From JAUZOB01 sp963692465 (lineage in GTDB: Bacteria; Bacteroidota; Bacteroidia; Bacteroidales; Prolixibacteraceae), in contig OY829943.1 of assembly GCA_963692465.1 (NCBI GenBank), positions 3,348,001 through 3,412,000 on the forward strand: DNA of 64,000 bases, given 5' to 3'. Numbering within the stretch: the first letter of the stretch is position 1; each line of letters begins with the position of its first letter. Positions 18,361 to 26,992 of the stretch are shown here, piece by piece. A program made the translations under genes and the position numbers. Under the pieces are notes generated by a model. It made no database searches, had not been told where the DNA came from, and worked only from the letters and a program-made list of their open reading frames with translations.

Positions 18361-19605
18361 ATGGAAAGACTGAATTTAACGCAGATTAACAAAGATTTAT
18401 TAAAGCCAGAGGTACTTCCTGATGCAAACGGCTTCTTCGGTCAGTATGGCGGAAGCTTTATTCCTCCCGAACTGGAGAAAGTGATGAAAGAAATAGAAAC
18501 TGCTTATCTGGAGATCAGAGAGGACCCGAAATTCATAAAAGAACTTGATGATTTAAATCGCCATTATACCGGAAGACCTTCCCCTGTCTATTACGCTAAG
18601 AGTCTTAGCAAACGTTTGAAAGGGGCTCAGATATATCTAAAAAGAGAAGATCTGAACCATACCGGGGCTCATAAAATCAATCACTGTCTGGGTGAAGCGT
18701 TGCTTGCCAGGAAGATGGGAAAGAAGAAAATCATTGCAGAGACCGGAGCCGGACAGCACGGCGTAGCATTGGCTACCGCCGCAGCGCTTATGGGACTGGA
18801 CTGCGATATTTATATGGGCGCAAACGACATTGCAAAGGAATACCCCAATGTCGTAAGAATGAAAATATTAGGAGCCCGTGTTATTCCGGTTAACTTCGGA
18901 CTTAAATCATTAAAAGAAGCTGTTGATGCAGCGTTCGAAGCTTATCTTAAAGATCCGGTAACACAGTTGTATGCAATCGGGTCGGTGGTCGGGCCTCATC
19001 CTTTCCCGATGATTGTACGTGACTTCCAGTCTATTGTCGGTCGGGAAGCCAAAGAACAATTCCTTGAAATGACCGGGAAACTCCCGGATAACATCACTGC
19101 TTGTGTTGGAGGCGGATCTAATTCGATTGGAATATTCTCTGCTTTCCTGGAAGATCTTGATGTTAATCTGTATGGAGCAGAACCTGCTGGTTCCGGAATG
19201 AAATTGGGACAACACGCTGCAACATTGTCTCTTGGTCAGAGAGGAATGATTCATGGCTTTAAATGCTATGTTTTACAAGATAAAGATGGAAATCCTGCAC
19301 CGGTTGCAACGGTTGCCAGCGGACTTGATTATCCGGGTGTTGGTCCGGAACATTCCTACCTGAAAGATGTCGGACGGGTTAATTACGAGATGATTAATGA
19401 CAACGAGGCGATTGATGCTTTCTTTGCTCTTTCGAGAGAAGAAGGAATCATCCCCGCCATTGAAAGTTCACACGGACTGGCATTAGCCATGAAACTGGCT
19501 CCCGAGCTGCCCGAAAAAGAAACAATTTTAGTCAATCTTTCGGGGCGTGGGGATAAGGATATTGACTTTGTGGTTGAGAAATACGGCTCTAAATACGGAC
19601 TTTAG
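18361..19605 (+). CDS. trpB: Tryptophan synthase beta chain
   Basis: A 414-aa PLP enzyme of the TrpB1 type, joining indole and serine to make tryptophan. PLP Lys105 lies in HTGAHKIN; the indole-tunnel/serine site ETGAGQHGVA is near residue 125; the phosphate-binding GGGSNSIG is near 244. No trpA or other trp gene is nearby. Orphan trpB copies like this are found in many Bacteroidales and may salvage indole. A strong terminator-like hairpin lies 50 bp upstream and another hairpin follows the gene, so trpB forms a single-gene unit. Confidence 0.95.
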   Translation: MERLNLTQINKDLLKPEVLPDANGFFGQYGGSFIPPELEKVMKEIETAYLEIREDPKFIKELDDLNRHYTGRPSPVYYAKSLSKRLKGAQIYLKREDLNHTGAHKINHCLGEALLARKMGKKKIIAETGAGQHGVALATAAALMGLDCDIYMGANDIAKEYPNVVRMKILGARVIPVNFGLKSLKEAVDAAFEAYLKDPVTQLYAIGSVVGPHPFPMIVRDFQSIVGREAKEQFLEMTGKLPDNITACVGGGSNSIGIFSAFLEDLDVNLYGAEPAGSGMKLGQHAATLSLGQRGMIHGFKCYVLQDKDGNPAPVATVASGLDYPGVGPEHSYLKDVGRVNYEMINDNEAIDAFFALSREEGIIPAIESSHGLALAMKLAPELPEKETILVNLSGRGDKDIDFVVEKYGSKYGL

Positions 19606-19643
19606 TTCTTTGTATCGAATATTCTTTCTTATTTCTGTTTAAT

Positions 19644-19700
19644 AGATCTGAATTCGACTGATTCTTTAACGCTTCTTCCGAATTCAGATCTGTCTTTTAT
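19644..19700 (+). terminator. Terminator after trpB
   Basis: AGATCTGAATTCG (19644-19656) pairs perfectly with CGAATTCAGATCT (19679-19691) across a 22-nt loop, followed by GTCTTTT. It lies about 40 bp past the trpB stop. The T tract is short, so strength is uncertain. Confidence 0.55.
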
Positions 19701-19838
19701 AACGATCTGCCTACGCTTCTAATTCAGTTTTCGCCTCCTTTATAATAACTCCAAAAGAAAAGTACCTCTTTGCTCAAAGAATAGAAATGGAGTGATTGGG
19801 CGATTGTAATTCTCCGATTAATAAAGCTGCTTCGGGTA

Positions 19839-20441
19839 TTAATCCGAAAAAATATTCTTTATGGCAATAACGGGCATTTCCTCCATCGGCATCATCGCAT
19901 TGATTAATCCGGCCTGTTTAAAAGATTTCAAGTCACCAACCCGAATTTTTGCCTCGCTGATCTGATGGTGGTCCAGAAGAAACTGACGCTGTGTTCCTTT
20001 TAACAAAGGAGTGGTGGGAGTTATCCAGTGCTGTCCGTCGTAAAAGACAATGTTAGAGTAGGATGTATCGGTAATTAGTCCATCTTTTACGATCAGTATC
20101 TCGTCGGCAGTTCCTTTATTTTTTAGTAACTCACTTAGTGATTTCCGATCTTCCCATTTAAAAGAGTAATCAATCCGATCATCAATTACAATTTGTAAAC
20201 TGTCAATATTTCGTCGTTGATAAGGTTGATATTCTATTTTTATTGATTCACAATTGTAAATAATGCGTGTTTTATACAAGCCTTTATCCGGAAAAGGATG
20301 AGTTTGAATCAGCTGATCTAAATCAGGTAAAGAAGCTTTCGGAAACAGATTCTGAAAGGCGACGTTCATGCGTTGCTGATGATATTCGAGATTAAAAAAA
20401 GCTCCATCATTAAGCCTTATTGTTTCAATTAAAGGGGACAT
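19839..20441 (-). CDS. pabC: Class IV aminotransferase-fold lyase (PabC-like)
   Basis: A 200-aa protein of the branched-chain aminotransferase/4-amino-4-deoxychorismate lyase fold. It starts MSPLIETIRLNDGAFFNLEYHQQRM, as in short PabC-type proteins, and contains TDTSYSNIVF near residue 128, the usual PLP-phosphate-binding region, then TTPLLKGTQRQ. It should convert aminodeoxychorismate to 4-aminobenzoate for folate synthesis. It overlaps the upstream pabB by 17 bp in the same direction, so the two-step pathway is coupled. The length is shorter than E. coli PabC but normal for Bacteroidota. Confidence 0.8.
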   Translation of the reverse strand: MSPLIETIRLNDGAFFNLEYHQQRMNVAFQNLFPKASLPDLDQLIQTHPFPDKGLYKTRIIYNCESIKIEYQPYQRRNIDSLQIVIDDRIDYSFKWEDRKSLSELLKNKGTADEILIVKDGLITDTSYSNIVFYDGQHWITPTTPLLKGTQRQFLLDHHQISEAKIRVGDLKSFKQAGLINAMMPMEEMPVIAIKNIFSD

Positions 20442-21501
20442 ATACTTTTTGTATTAATTCGTTGTATTCACTGTTTAGGTCGCTTTGTGCGGTTATTCCG
20501 CCGCCACTATGGAAACAGAGCTGATCTGACTCATCTTTCTGAAGACACCGGATCATTACGGCACTATCCATATTAACCCCGTCAAAATAGCCAAAAATGC
20601 CGGTATAATAACCTCTTTCGGTCAATTCCGCCTCTTTAATGATCTGTACGGTTCTGGCTTTAGGGGCACCGGTAATGGAACCGGCCGGAAGTACCGCATC
20701 AATGATATTCCCAATATGGGCAGCGTACCCGTCATTCAGTTGTCCGGTTATTTCCGAACTAACCTGCAGGATAGCTCCATTATGGGTTTCAATCCGGTCT
20801 ATATAGCGGAATCGTTTGACTTTAACCTGTTCGCTTACACGATTTAAGTCATTGCGTATTAAATCAACAATTGTACTGTGCTCGGCCTTTTCTTTCGGGT
20901 CATTGAGTATAATCTGCGGTGCATCCGGAATGGAAGCATCGATTGTTCCTTTCATCGGAAAAGAGGCAATCTGTCCGTGATCAATTTTTATAAACGACTC
21001 GGGACTGAAACATACAAAGTGGTTGCCTATTAATAACTTATAAGGAGCCTTGCTATAATCGAATATCTGACGAAGAGTAAGATTGGTTTCTATTTTGCTC
21101 GGGAAGGTCAGGTTTAACAAATAAGTATCTCCCCGTTGCAGATGATCTTGTACCTGATTAAAGGCTTTTGTGTAAATTTTCCTGGAAATCGGAGTGTTTT
21201 CAAATGTAAACTCGTGATTTAAACTGCTGTTTACATTTGTGATATTCTTTTTGTTTCCAATTTTAAACAGAATAGAGGGAGGAATCTCTTGAAAAGGGTA
21301 AATAGCTGGTTTTTTCAATTCAAAGTCAAGGATAAACAGAAAAGGAATCTTTTGACCTCCATAATCGTTCATTTGACGAATGATATTCTCAGGTAACAAC
21401 ATTGCTTCATTTATAAAAGTAGAACTGCATTTCAATGGATTAAGGCTTGATAAGTTCATCCTATGTATCACAGATGACCTCTGGTTGAATTTCTCACTCA
21501 A
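20425..21501 (-). CDS. pabB: Aminodeoxychorismate synthase component I
   Basis: A 358-aa chorismate-binding enzyme. The C-terminal domain has the family blocks FPMKGTIDA (the Lys position expected for PabB-type chemistry), DLIRNDLNRV, LPAGSITGAPKARTVQII and RGYYTGIFGYFDG. These support PabB over anthranilate synthase, as does the coupled pabC-like gene. It would aminate chorismate with ammonia from a separate glutaminase (PabA), which is not in the window. The N-terminal region is short compared with the 450-aa E. coli enzyme, a common form in this phylum. Confidence 0.85.
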   Translation of the reverse strand: MSEKFNQRSSVIHRMNLSSLNPLKCSSTFINEAMLLPENIIRQMNDYGGQKIPFLFILDFELKKPAIYPFQEIPPSILFKIGNKKNITNVNSSLNHEFTFENTPISRKIYTKAFNQVQDHLQRGDTYLLNLTFPSKIETNLTLRQIFDYSKAPYKLLIGNHFVCFSPESFIKIDHGQIASFPMKGTIDASIPDAPQIILNDPKEKAEHSTIVDLIRNDLNRVSEQVKVKRFRYIDRIETHNGAILQVSSEITGQLNDGYAAHIGNIIDAVLPAGSITGAPKARTVQIIKEAELTERGYYTGIFGYFDGVNMDSAVMIRCLQKDESDQLCFHSGGGITAQSDLNSEYNELIQKVYVPFN

Positions 21502-21543
21502 CTCCGTGAGAATTGCTTATCGGGAAAAAAACCGGGGGAATTC

Positions 21544-21588
21544 CGAAATAATAAAAGCTGTCACTACTGGACAGCTTTTATTATTTCG
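21544..21588. terminator. Bidirectional hairpin terminator
   Basis: A perfect 19-bp inverted repeat, CGAAATAATAAAAGCTGTC at 21544-21562 and its complement at 21570-21588, with a 7-nt loop. The A/T-rich outer arms give a T run on either strand. It lies 60 bp past the end of the minus-strand hydrolase gene and so most likely terminates that gene. Confidence 0.75.
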
Positions 21589-21649
21589 ATGTTCCTATAA
21601 AGAATTTCTTATATAATGACCCCGGATAAAGATAAGATTGAATTCGAGG

Positions 21650-22657
21650 TTATTTTTTAACCGGATTAATCTTTAAAATGTTGGTTGTGAATTTAAAGAC
21701 TTCATTTTCAACTCTGCCTGCAGCCTTTGATAAATGCGTATTTCCAATAACATGAACTCCGGCTTCAGGAAAATCAACCAAGACTTTCTGATCAGCAGAA
21801 GTCCCCAGTTTACCATACATTTTGAGGATATCTTTCACACTGACAACTTTATCCTGATGTTGCTTGTCTTTAAAGTAGTAACCGACAAAAACCGGACACG
21901 TGACTTTTTTGTAGACTGAATTTTTCATGGAGTTATCAATCAGCTGTTGCAGATATCCAATTCCTTCGAGTCTGTATTTAGAATACCAGTATTGCCGGCT
22001 AATCGGGTCGTTTTCAGTAAATTCGTAATATTTCCCTTTATACATCATACGGGCGACCAGCATTCCCCAGGGCATTGTTAACATTGAGGTTCCAGCATTC
22101 GCAACGCGTACATTCGGCGAAAGCATAATTAAAGCATGAACCAGTTCCGGATGCTCCGCTGCGATCTTTAATGATAAAGTTCCCCCTGTTGATGTACTCA
22201 TGATAATCACTTTCTTGCCGAGTTTAGAGGCAATCGTTAATGCTTCCAGTGCCGAAGTGTAAAGTGAGTCGGGTTTCATATCAAGGAGGGCATCCTGACT
22301 TTTTAATCCATGTCCGAACAATCTCGGGAAATAAGCATTACATCCGAATTTTCTTGCAAAATCAAGATTTAGATTTGCTCCTTCATACCAGGAGGCAGTG
22401 AAACCATGCAGATAAAGTAGGACGTATTCGGTTTGTTGGTGATGTAAGCTATCAGCCCAAATTATTCTTGATTGATTATTTTGTTTGATTGCATATTTAG
22501 CCTCTTTATTAGCTACATAACGATCAATTTGATTCAAATTGCATTTAATAACCGGAGGGTTTTCTTTAAGATCAGGAGCTGATAATTTCGGACCTGAAAG
22601 GAAGATAACTAATAAGGCACCAACCAGTAAGATCCATAGATCCTTAAATTTGTTCAT
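21650..22657 (-). CDS. Alpha/beta hydrolase, membrane-anchored
   Basis: A 335-aa protein with one N-terminal hydrophobic segment (residues 8-24) and an alpha/beta-hydrolase domain. The oxyanion-hole region is LLYLHGFTASWYEG, and the nucleophile elbow is MSTSTGGT near residue 155, with the first Gly of GxSxG replaced by Ser. A late DFPEAGVHVIGN supplies a likely catalytic His. Substrate unknown; the fold suggests an esterase or lipase on the periplasmic face. It is monocistronic, with a strong terminator after it. Confidence 0.75.
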   Translation of the reverse strand: MNKFKDLWILLVGALLVIFLSGPKLSAPDLKENPPVIKCNLNQIDRYVANKEAKYAIKQNNQSRIIWADSLHHQQTEYVLLYLHGFTASWYEGANLNLDFARKFGCNAYFPRLFGHGLKSQDALLDMKPDSLYTSALEALTIASKLGKKVIIMSTSTGGTLSLKIAAEHPELVHALIMLSPNVRVANAGTSMLTMPWGMLVARMMYKGKYYEFTENDPISRQYWYSKYRLEGIGYLQQLIDNSMKNSVYKKVTCPVFVGYYFKDKQHQDKVVSVKDILKMYGKLGTSADQKVLVDFPEAGVHVIGNTHLSKAAGRVENEVFKFTTNILKINPVKK

Positions 22658-22764
22658 CGTCTTACAATGTTAATTTCTGTGAGCTAAAAATAAACCTTTT
22701 TGAGCAAATAGAATATAAAATCGATAAAAAAAGTAAATGTTTAAAAGATATGCCTTGGCAGAAA

Positions 22765-22805
22765 CAATAAAAGGCTGTTTTAATGAAAGAAACAGCCTTT
22801 TATTG
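22765..22805. terminator. Terminator after nagB
   Basis: CAATAAAAGGCTGTTT at 22765-22780 pairs perfectly with AAACAGCCTTTTATTG at 22790-22805 around a 9-nt loop. It lies about 75 bp downstream of the nagB stop on the minus strand and can also work for transcripts from the other side. Confidence 0.75.
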
Positions 22806-22877
22806 ATTGCAAAAGCTTTGGATCGTTAGTGGATATTAATGAATAACTAACGAACAAGGATCAATATCCGACAATCT

Positions 22878-23687
22878 TTATAATAATTTACCGGCATCAA
22901 GATTTTTACCTTCGATGTCTTTAAAATATTTATAAGTGTCAACTTTCAATTCGCCGGTAGCATCTTCATCGCAAACAATAATTCCTTTAGGATGAAGTTG
23001 CAGGGCACTAATGGTCCACATGTGGTTAATGCCTTCTTCAACCGCATGTTGCAGTGCTCTGGCTTTGTTGTGTCCATTGACAATAATGAGGACTTCTTCC
23101 GAATTAAGAACGGTTTTAACACCGACGGTCAGTGCTGTTTTAGGAACCAGATTTATATCGTTATTGAAAAATCTGGAATTGGCAACAATCGTATCAAAAG
23201 TCAGGCTTTTGGTTCTGGTAAGCGAAGAAAGGGAAGATCCCGGTTCGTTAAAAGCAATATGTCCGTCAGGACCTATTCCTCCCAGGAACAATTTAATCCC
23301 CCCGAAAGCTTTGATTGTTTCTTCGTATGATTTGCATTCGGCGTCTAAATCAGGCGCGTTACCATTTAGTATATGAACGTTTTTCTCCTGGATATCAATA
23401 TGACTGAAGAAGTTATTCCACATGAAAGAGTAATAGCTCTGAGCGTGTTCGCGGGGGATTCCCACATACTCATCCATATTGAAAGTTGCTACATTTTTAA
23501 ACGATACTTTACCTTCTTTGCAAAGGTTAATCAGGTGCTTATAAGTTCCCAGCGGAGTAGAGCCGGTAGGCAATCCAAGGACAAAAGGTTTTTCTGCAGT
23601 TGGCTTAAAAGCGTTAATTTTTTTTGCGATGTAGTTTGCAGTCCATTTTGAAATCTGCTCGTAGTTTGGCTGAATAATCAATCTCAT
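22878..23687 (-). CDS. nagB: Glucosamine-6-phosphate deaminase
   Basis: A 269-aa enzyme converting glucosamine-6-phosphate to fructose-6-phosphate and ammonia. Visible family blocks are LGLPTGSTPLGTYK (phosphate loop, about residue 39), TFNMDEYVG (about 69, with the catalytic Asp), GGIGPDGHIAFNEPGS (about 137) and the C-terminal VDTYKYFKDIEG. Length matches the hexameric NagB type. It is a single gene with its own terminator. No nagA or transporter lies nearby, so it is probably controlled separately. Confidence 0.95.
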   Translation of the reverse strand: MRLIIQPNYEQISKWTANYIAKKINAFKPTAEKPFVLGLPTGSTPLGTYKHLINLCKEGKVSFKNVATFNMDEYVGIPREHAQSYYSFMWNNFFSHIDIQEKNVHILNGNAPDLDAECKSYEETIKAFGGIKLFLGGIGPDGHIAFNEPGSSLSSLTRTKSLTFDTIVANSRFFNNDINLVPKTALTVGVKTVLNSEEVLIIVNGHNKARALQHAVEEGINHMWTISALQLHPKGIIVCDEDATGELKVDTYKYFKDIEGKNLDAGKLL

Positions 23688-23797
23688 AATTAACTCTAAT
23701 TAAATGATGGTTATAGGTTTTGTATCCAGAGGACACAATTGCCAAAATTATAATTTACAATAATGTTTTCCTAAAAAAAAGCGATAAGAAAACAATC

Positions 23798-24511
23798 TTA
23801 TGAAAGTTGCATCAAATAGTCGAAATGAGTTCCTTCACGAATTACCCGGGGAGTAAATCCAGCTGCACGAGCTGAATCAGCCAGCGTATCAGGGTCCACA
23901 AAGAGCCAGGGGAAAGAGGATGGGACCTCATTTTTATAGGTGAGTTCATAATTGATTTCGCCATAATAATGATCGGAATTCAAGTCTATCAGATATCCGT
24001 CTTCTTCATCCTCGTAGAGATAGATAAGATCGGAAGAATCAATGAGTACGGTTCCTCCAACATTCAGAAGATCACGGATATGAGACAGTAGCGGAGCAAG
24101 ACCCTCCTGGGTTTTAGCCACCCCAATCCCATTCATCAGAAAAAGAATCGTATCGAATTTATCACCGGAGAAATTGAAAATATCCGCAACCGAAACATTG
24201 TGAATGCCCCGGCTAAGCATAACCTGACAAGCGGACTCTGAAATATCGATTGCATGAACCTCTAATCCTTTTTCCTGTAGCCAGATACTATGGCATCCGG
24301 CTCCGGCACCAACATCAAGTACCTTTCCACAGGCCATGTCCAGCGCCTTTCGTTCGAGGACAGGCATTGTATTATAGGTTCTGAAGAAATAAGCAGGGTC
24401 CAGATAATCGTCTTCTGCCAAATCGGTTGATACTTTTATTTTTTCAGTTGAGCCATTTTTATAATAGTCAGAAATAGCCCTCCCGACAACATCATTTTCA
24501 GATTTAATCAT
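23798..24511 (-). CDS. Class I SAM-dependent methyltransferase
   Basis: A 237-aa protein with the SAM-binding motif VLDVGAGAGCHSIWL near residue 65, then VHAIDISESAC (motif II acidic residue) and a DTILFLMNGIG block (motif IV). The N-terminal MIKSENDVVGRAISDYYKNG is shared by a group of Bacteroidetes methyltransferases of unknown substrate. It lies 21 bp after the 88-aa gene in the same direction, so the two are likely cotranscribed. Confidence 0.8.
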   Translation of the reverse strand: MIKSENDVVGRAISDYYKNGSTEKIKVSTDLAEDDYLDPAYFFRTYNTMPVLERKALDMACGKVLDVGAGAGCHSIWLQEKGLEVHAIDISESACQVMLSRGIHNVSVADIFNFSGDKFDTILFLMNGIGVAKTQEGLAPLLSHIRDLLNVGGTVLIDSSDLIYLYEDEEDGYLIDLNSDHYYGEINYELTYKNEVPSSFPWLFVDPDTLADSARAAGFTPRVIREGTHFDYLMQLS

Positions 24512-24532
24512 TTTACGATCAGGTATAATGAA

Positions 24533-24799
24533 TTAGATTTCTCCCGAATTGACTTTAATACACGAATGAGTATTTTTTGAATAAACATAAAATCCCTTAA
24601 AACGTCCGGATGCAATAATAAAAATACGAGAGTCAGGAAAAGTTTTTGATGCCTCAATGACATCATCTTGATTAATTCGTTCCTGCTGCAGCCATTCTGA
24701 AGTTTCTAATTCACCTTGTGTCATTCTGATTCCTAAGGTTTCTGCGTTTTGGAATTGGACCAGCATTTGCTCGTAGTCAACCGTTTCAAATTTGGACAT
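24533..24799 (-). CDS. Hypothetical 88-aa protein
   Basis: A small acidic soluble protein starting MSKFETVDYEQMLVQFQNAE. No family is recognised. No signal or membrane segment is present; the C-terminal half is probably beta-rich (SRIFIIASGRFKGFYVYSKN). It is the first gene of a two-gene unit with the methyltransferase, 21 bp apart, which suggests a linked role. The start is the only in-frame ATG at the 5' end. Confidence 0.65.
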   Translation of the reverse strand: MSKFETVDYEQMLVQFQNAETLGIRMTQGELETSEWLQQERINQDDVIEASKTFPDSRIFIIASGRFKGFYVYSKNTHSCIKVNSGEI

Positions 24800-25125
24800 A
24801 GATTCTTCTCTTTTTATTGGTGCTAAAGTATTTAAAATTTCTCAGAGGAAGTGTGTTTTGAAAGGTAAAAATGCAAGAAACAGTTTGTAAAAAAACATTA
24901 CTCATTCAATATGAAATATTACGGTATATATTAAGAAATCAGAGACCTACATTTAGGCCAAATGTACTTTTCACTCCTAATCGGAATACCGGTCAACAAT
25001 GAGGCACGGAATAAAATATCTCCTTTTCAAAGCGTCTGATAATAGAATTAGTAACTTTACTCTCACAATCAAAAAAACGAACAATAATTGAATTGTCAAA
25101 CTATAACCGATAAAAAAGAAGCAAG
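24800..25125. other. Divergent promoter region
   Basis: About 325 bp between the divergently transcribed 88-aa gene and the 66-aa gene. AT-rich; no open frame of note. A TAACTTTA near 25050 resembles a -7 box, but its distance to the next ATG (about 75 bp) and the missing -33 box make it weak. Confidence 0.35.
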
Positions 25126-25326
25126 ATGAAGCGCATGTTTCTTGTAATTATAGCATTCTCAATTGTTTATACAGCGGTATTAATTTTCAATGCTGCGCGA
25201 AAAGAAAACAGACGCAGGGAAAGCAAAGAAGAAGAAGAGGCAAAAAGTAAATTAGTTCTATGGTTAATCTATCTTGAAGCAGGGCTTATGGTGTTATATT
25301 CGATTGTCTATTTTATTAATATTTAA
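25126..25326 (+). CDS. Small two-helix membrane protein
   Basis: A 66-aa protein with two hydrophobic segments (about residues 4-20 and 46-63) joined by a strongly charged linker (RKENRRRESKEEEEAKSK), so a small hairpin membrane protein. No family is recognised. It lies 7 bp before the sfsA start in the same direction and is probably the first gene of that unit. Confidence 0.6.
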   Translation: MKRMFLVIIAFSIVYTAVLIFNAARKENRRRESKEEEEAKSKLVLWLIYLEAGLMVLYSIVYFINI

Positions 25327-25333
25327 ACAGCAG

Positions 25334-26032
25334 ATGCAATTTACAGATACCTTGATTCACGGGACATTAATCAGTCGATATAAACGTTTTTTAGCCGATA
25401 TTCAATTAGATGACGGAGCGGTAATAACTGCGCATTGTACCAATTCCGGATCGATGAAAAGCTGCATTGAAGAAGGCGCGGAAGTCTATCTCTCGCCCAA
25501 TGATAATCCAAGACGGCGGACCCATTATACTTGGGAAATGATCAAAATAAATAATCAGTGGGTTGGTATCAATACCCTGAATCCTAATAAATTGGCAGCA
25601 GAACTTGTACTACAGCAACAAATACCCGGACTGACCGGTTATTCGCAGGTAACGCGTGAAGTTACTTTCGAAGACAGTCGTTTTGACCTGTATGCTCAAA
25701 ATGCCCGGGAATCCTGCTTTATTGAAGTTAAAAACGTATCACTTCGGGATGGCGACCAGGCCCTTTTCCCGGATGCCGTGACGGTACGGGGACAGAAGCA
25801 CCTGGAGACCCTTATGCGGGTTAAGCAATCAGGAGTTCGGGCCGTAATGCTTTATATTATTCAGCGAATGGATGTTCATAAATTCGGACCGGCTCGCCTC
25901 ATTGACCCGCAGTATGCCCTGAAATTGAAAAAAGCTTATGAAGCAGGTGTTGAAATTATTCCGTTGCAGGTAAAAGTCTCACCGGAAGAGATTGTTCCGG
26001 TGCAAATACTGCCTTTTGATTTAGACCTTTAA
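25334..26032 (+). CDS. sfsA: SfsA family DNA/RNA nuclease
   Basis: About 232 aa from ATG 25334 (MQFTDTLIHGTLISRYKRF). The open frame extends 20 residues further upstream, but this start matches the family and avoids overlap with the membrane gene. Family blocks are HCTNSGSMKSC (about residue 38), the nuclease-like CFIEVKNVSLRDG (about 131), FPDAVTVRGQKHLETL and RAVMLYIIQRMD. SfsA was first described as a sugar-fermentation stimulator; the fold is restriction-endonuclease-like, with Glu-x-Lys in EVK. Physiological role uncertain. Confidence 0.9.
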   Translation: MQFTDTLIHGTLISRYKRFLADIQLDDGAVITAHCTNSGSMKSCIEEGAEVYLSPNDNPRRRTHYTWEMIKINNQWVGINTLNPNKLAAELVLQQQIPGLTGYSQVTREVTFEDSRFDLYAQNARESCFIEVKNVSLRDGDQALFPDAVTVRGQKHLETLMRVKQSGVRAVMLYIIQRMDVHKFGPARLIDPQYALKLKKAYEAGVEIIPLQVKVSPEEIVPVQILPFDLDL

Positions 26033-26130
26033 AATAGAATTTCTATTGCCTGGGGAGGAATATATTCCGGGACAGAAACACTGTAAAAAGCAATCTTATC
26101 CCGGAAATATCAGCAGATGATCGTTCTGCC

Positions 26131-26748
26131 TTATTCCATGGAAACGATTTTACGTCCGTGAAACTCGGAAGAAGGAATTAGCTGTCGGACTTTTTCAAGG
26201 TTAGAATCAGTCACATTTCCGGCAACAACAATCTTTATCCGGTTATTCGACTTAAGGATCAATTCATTGAGAACCGCTTGTCCCTCGAGAGCCGTAGCTT
26301 TGGTTCCTGAAGTTAGAATCCGGTCAACGCCGACTTCAATCAGACTTTCCATGGTAGCAATAGGGTTGGCCACTTCGTCGAAAGCCTTATGAAACGTAAC
26401 CTGCATGGGTTTTGCATAATCCACCAGTTCACGGGTTCGCTTCAGGTCGATGGTGTGGTCTGGATTTAAAAGTCCGAAAACCACTCCGTCTGCGCCTAAT
26501 AGTTTACAAACCAGAACATCTTCTTTCATCAGCTCGAATTCCAACTTATTATAAACAAAATCACCGCCACGGGGGCGGATCATCACCAGAAACGGGATAT
26601 GAAGTTGTTGCTTACAAAATTTAATCGTTGCATAAGAAGGAGTAGTTCCCCCGACCGAGAGGTTATCGCATAACTCAACGCGAGATGCACCTGCTTTTTC
26701 CGCAGCAATAGCCTCTCCGATATTCTCTACACATGCTTCCTTTATCAT
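26131..26748 (-). CDS. cutC: CutC family protein
   Basis: A CutC TIM-barrel protein of about 205 aa from the preferred start MIKEACVENIGEA; an upstream ATG at 26784 would add 12 residues not seen in the family. Blocks: AGASRVELCDNLSVGGTTPS, VMIRPRGGDFVY, GADGVVFGLL, VTFHKAFDEV and ILTSGTKATALEG. The family was named for copper homeostasis in E. coli, but that role is doubtful and no metal gene lies nearby. Single gene, divergent from rhaB. Confidence 0.9.
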   Translation of the reverse strand: MIKEACVENIGEAIAAEKAGASRVELCDNLSVGGTTPSYATIKFCKQQLHIPFLVMIRPRGGDFVYNKLEFELMKEDVLVCKLLGADGVVFGLLNPDHTIDLKRTRELVDYAKPMQVTFHKAFDEVANPIATMESLIEVGVDRILTSGTKATALEGQAVLNELILKSNNRIKIVVAGNVTDSNLEKVRQLIPSSEFHGRKIVSME

Positions 26749-26843
26749 ACTGTTATTAAATTGTAGGTGATTTAATTTTTTCACTGTATTTTCGGTTCAA
26801 AAATAAACAGGTTTTTTATTTTTCAAACCATAAACCACGAATC

Positions 26844-26906
26844 ATGTTAGACAGACGTAAATTTATTCAGTGCACCGTATTGGCACTGCAGTCGATTGTT
26901 TCATAG
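26844..26906 (+). pseudogene. Orphan twin-arginine leader remnant
   Basis: A 20-codon frame, MLDRRKFIQCTVLALQSIVS then TAG, reads exactly like the start of a Tat-exported protein: twin Arg in DRRKFI and then a hydrophobic stretch. No exported domain continues in any frame. It is probably the 5' stub of a deleted periplasmic enzyme gene, standing just before rhaB. Confidence 0.4.
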
Positions 26907-26992
26907 CCTAATATTAAGTGTATCAAAGGAAAAATAAAGTATATTTGAAGCAACACAGTAACTAAACACGAACCGATTAAACGAAATAAACT

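Noticed and set aside
25274..25333. Longer N-terminus of SfsA
   Set aside because: It lies inside the membrane gene's frame, and the family starts at MQFTDTLIHG-like sequence.
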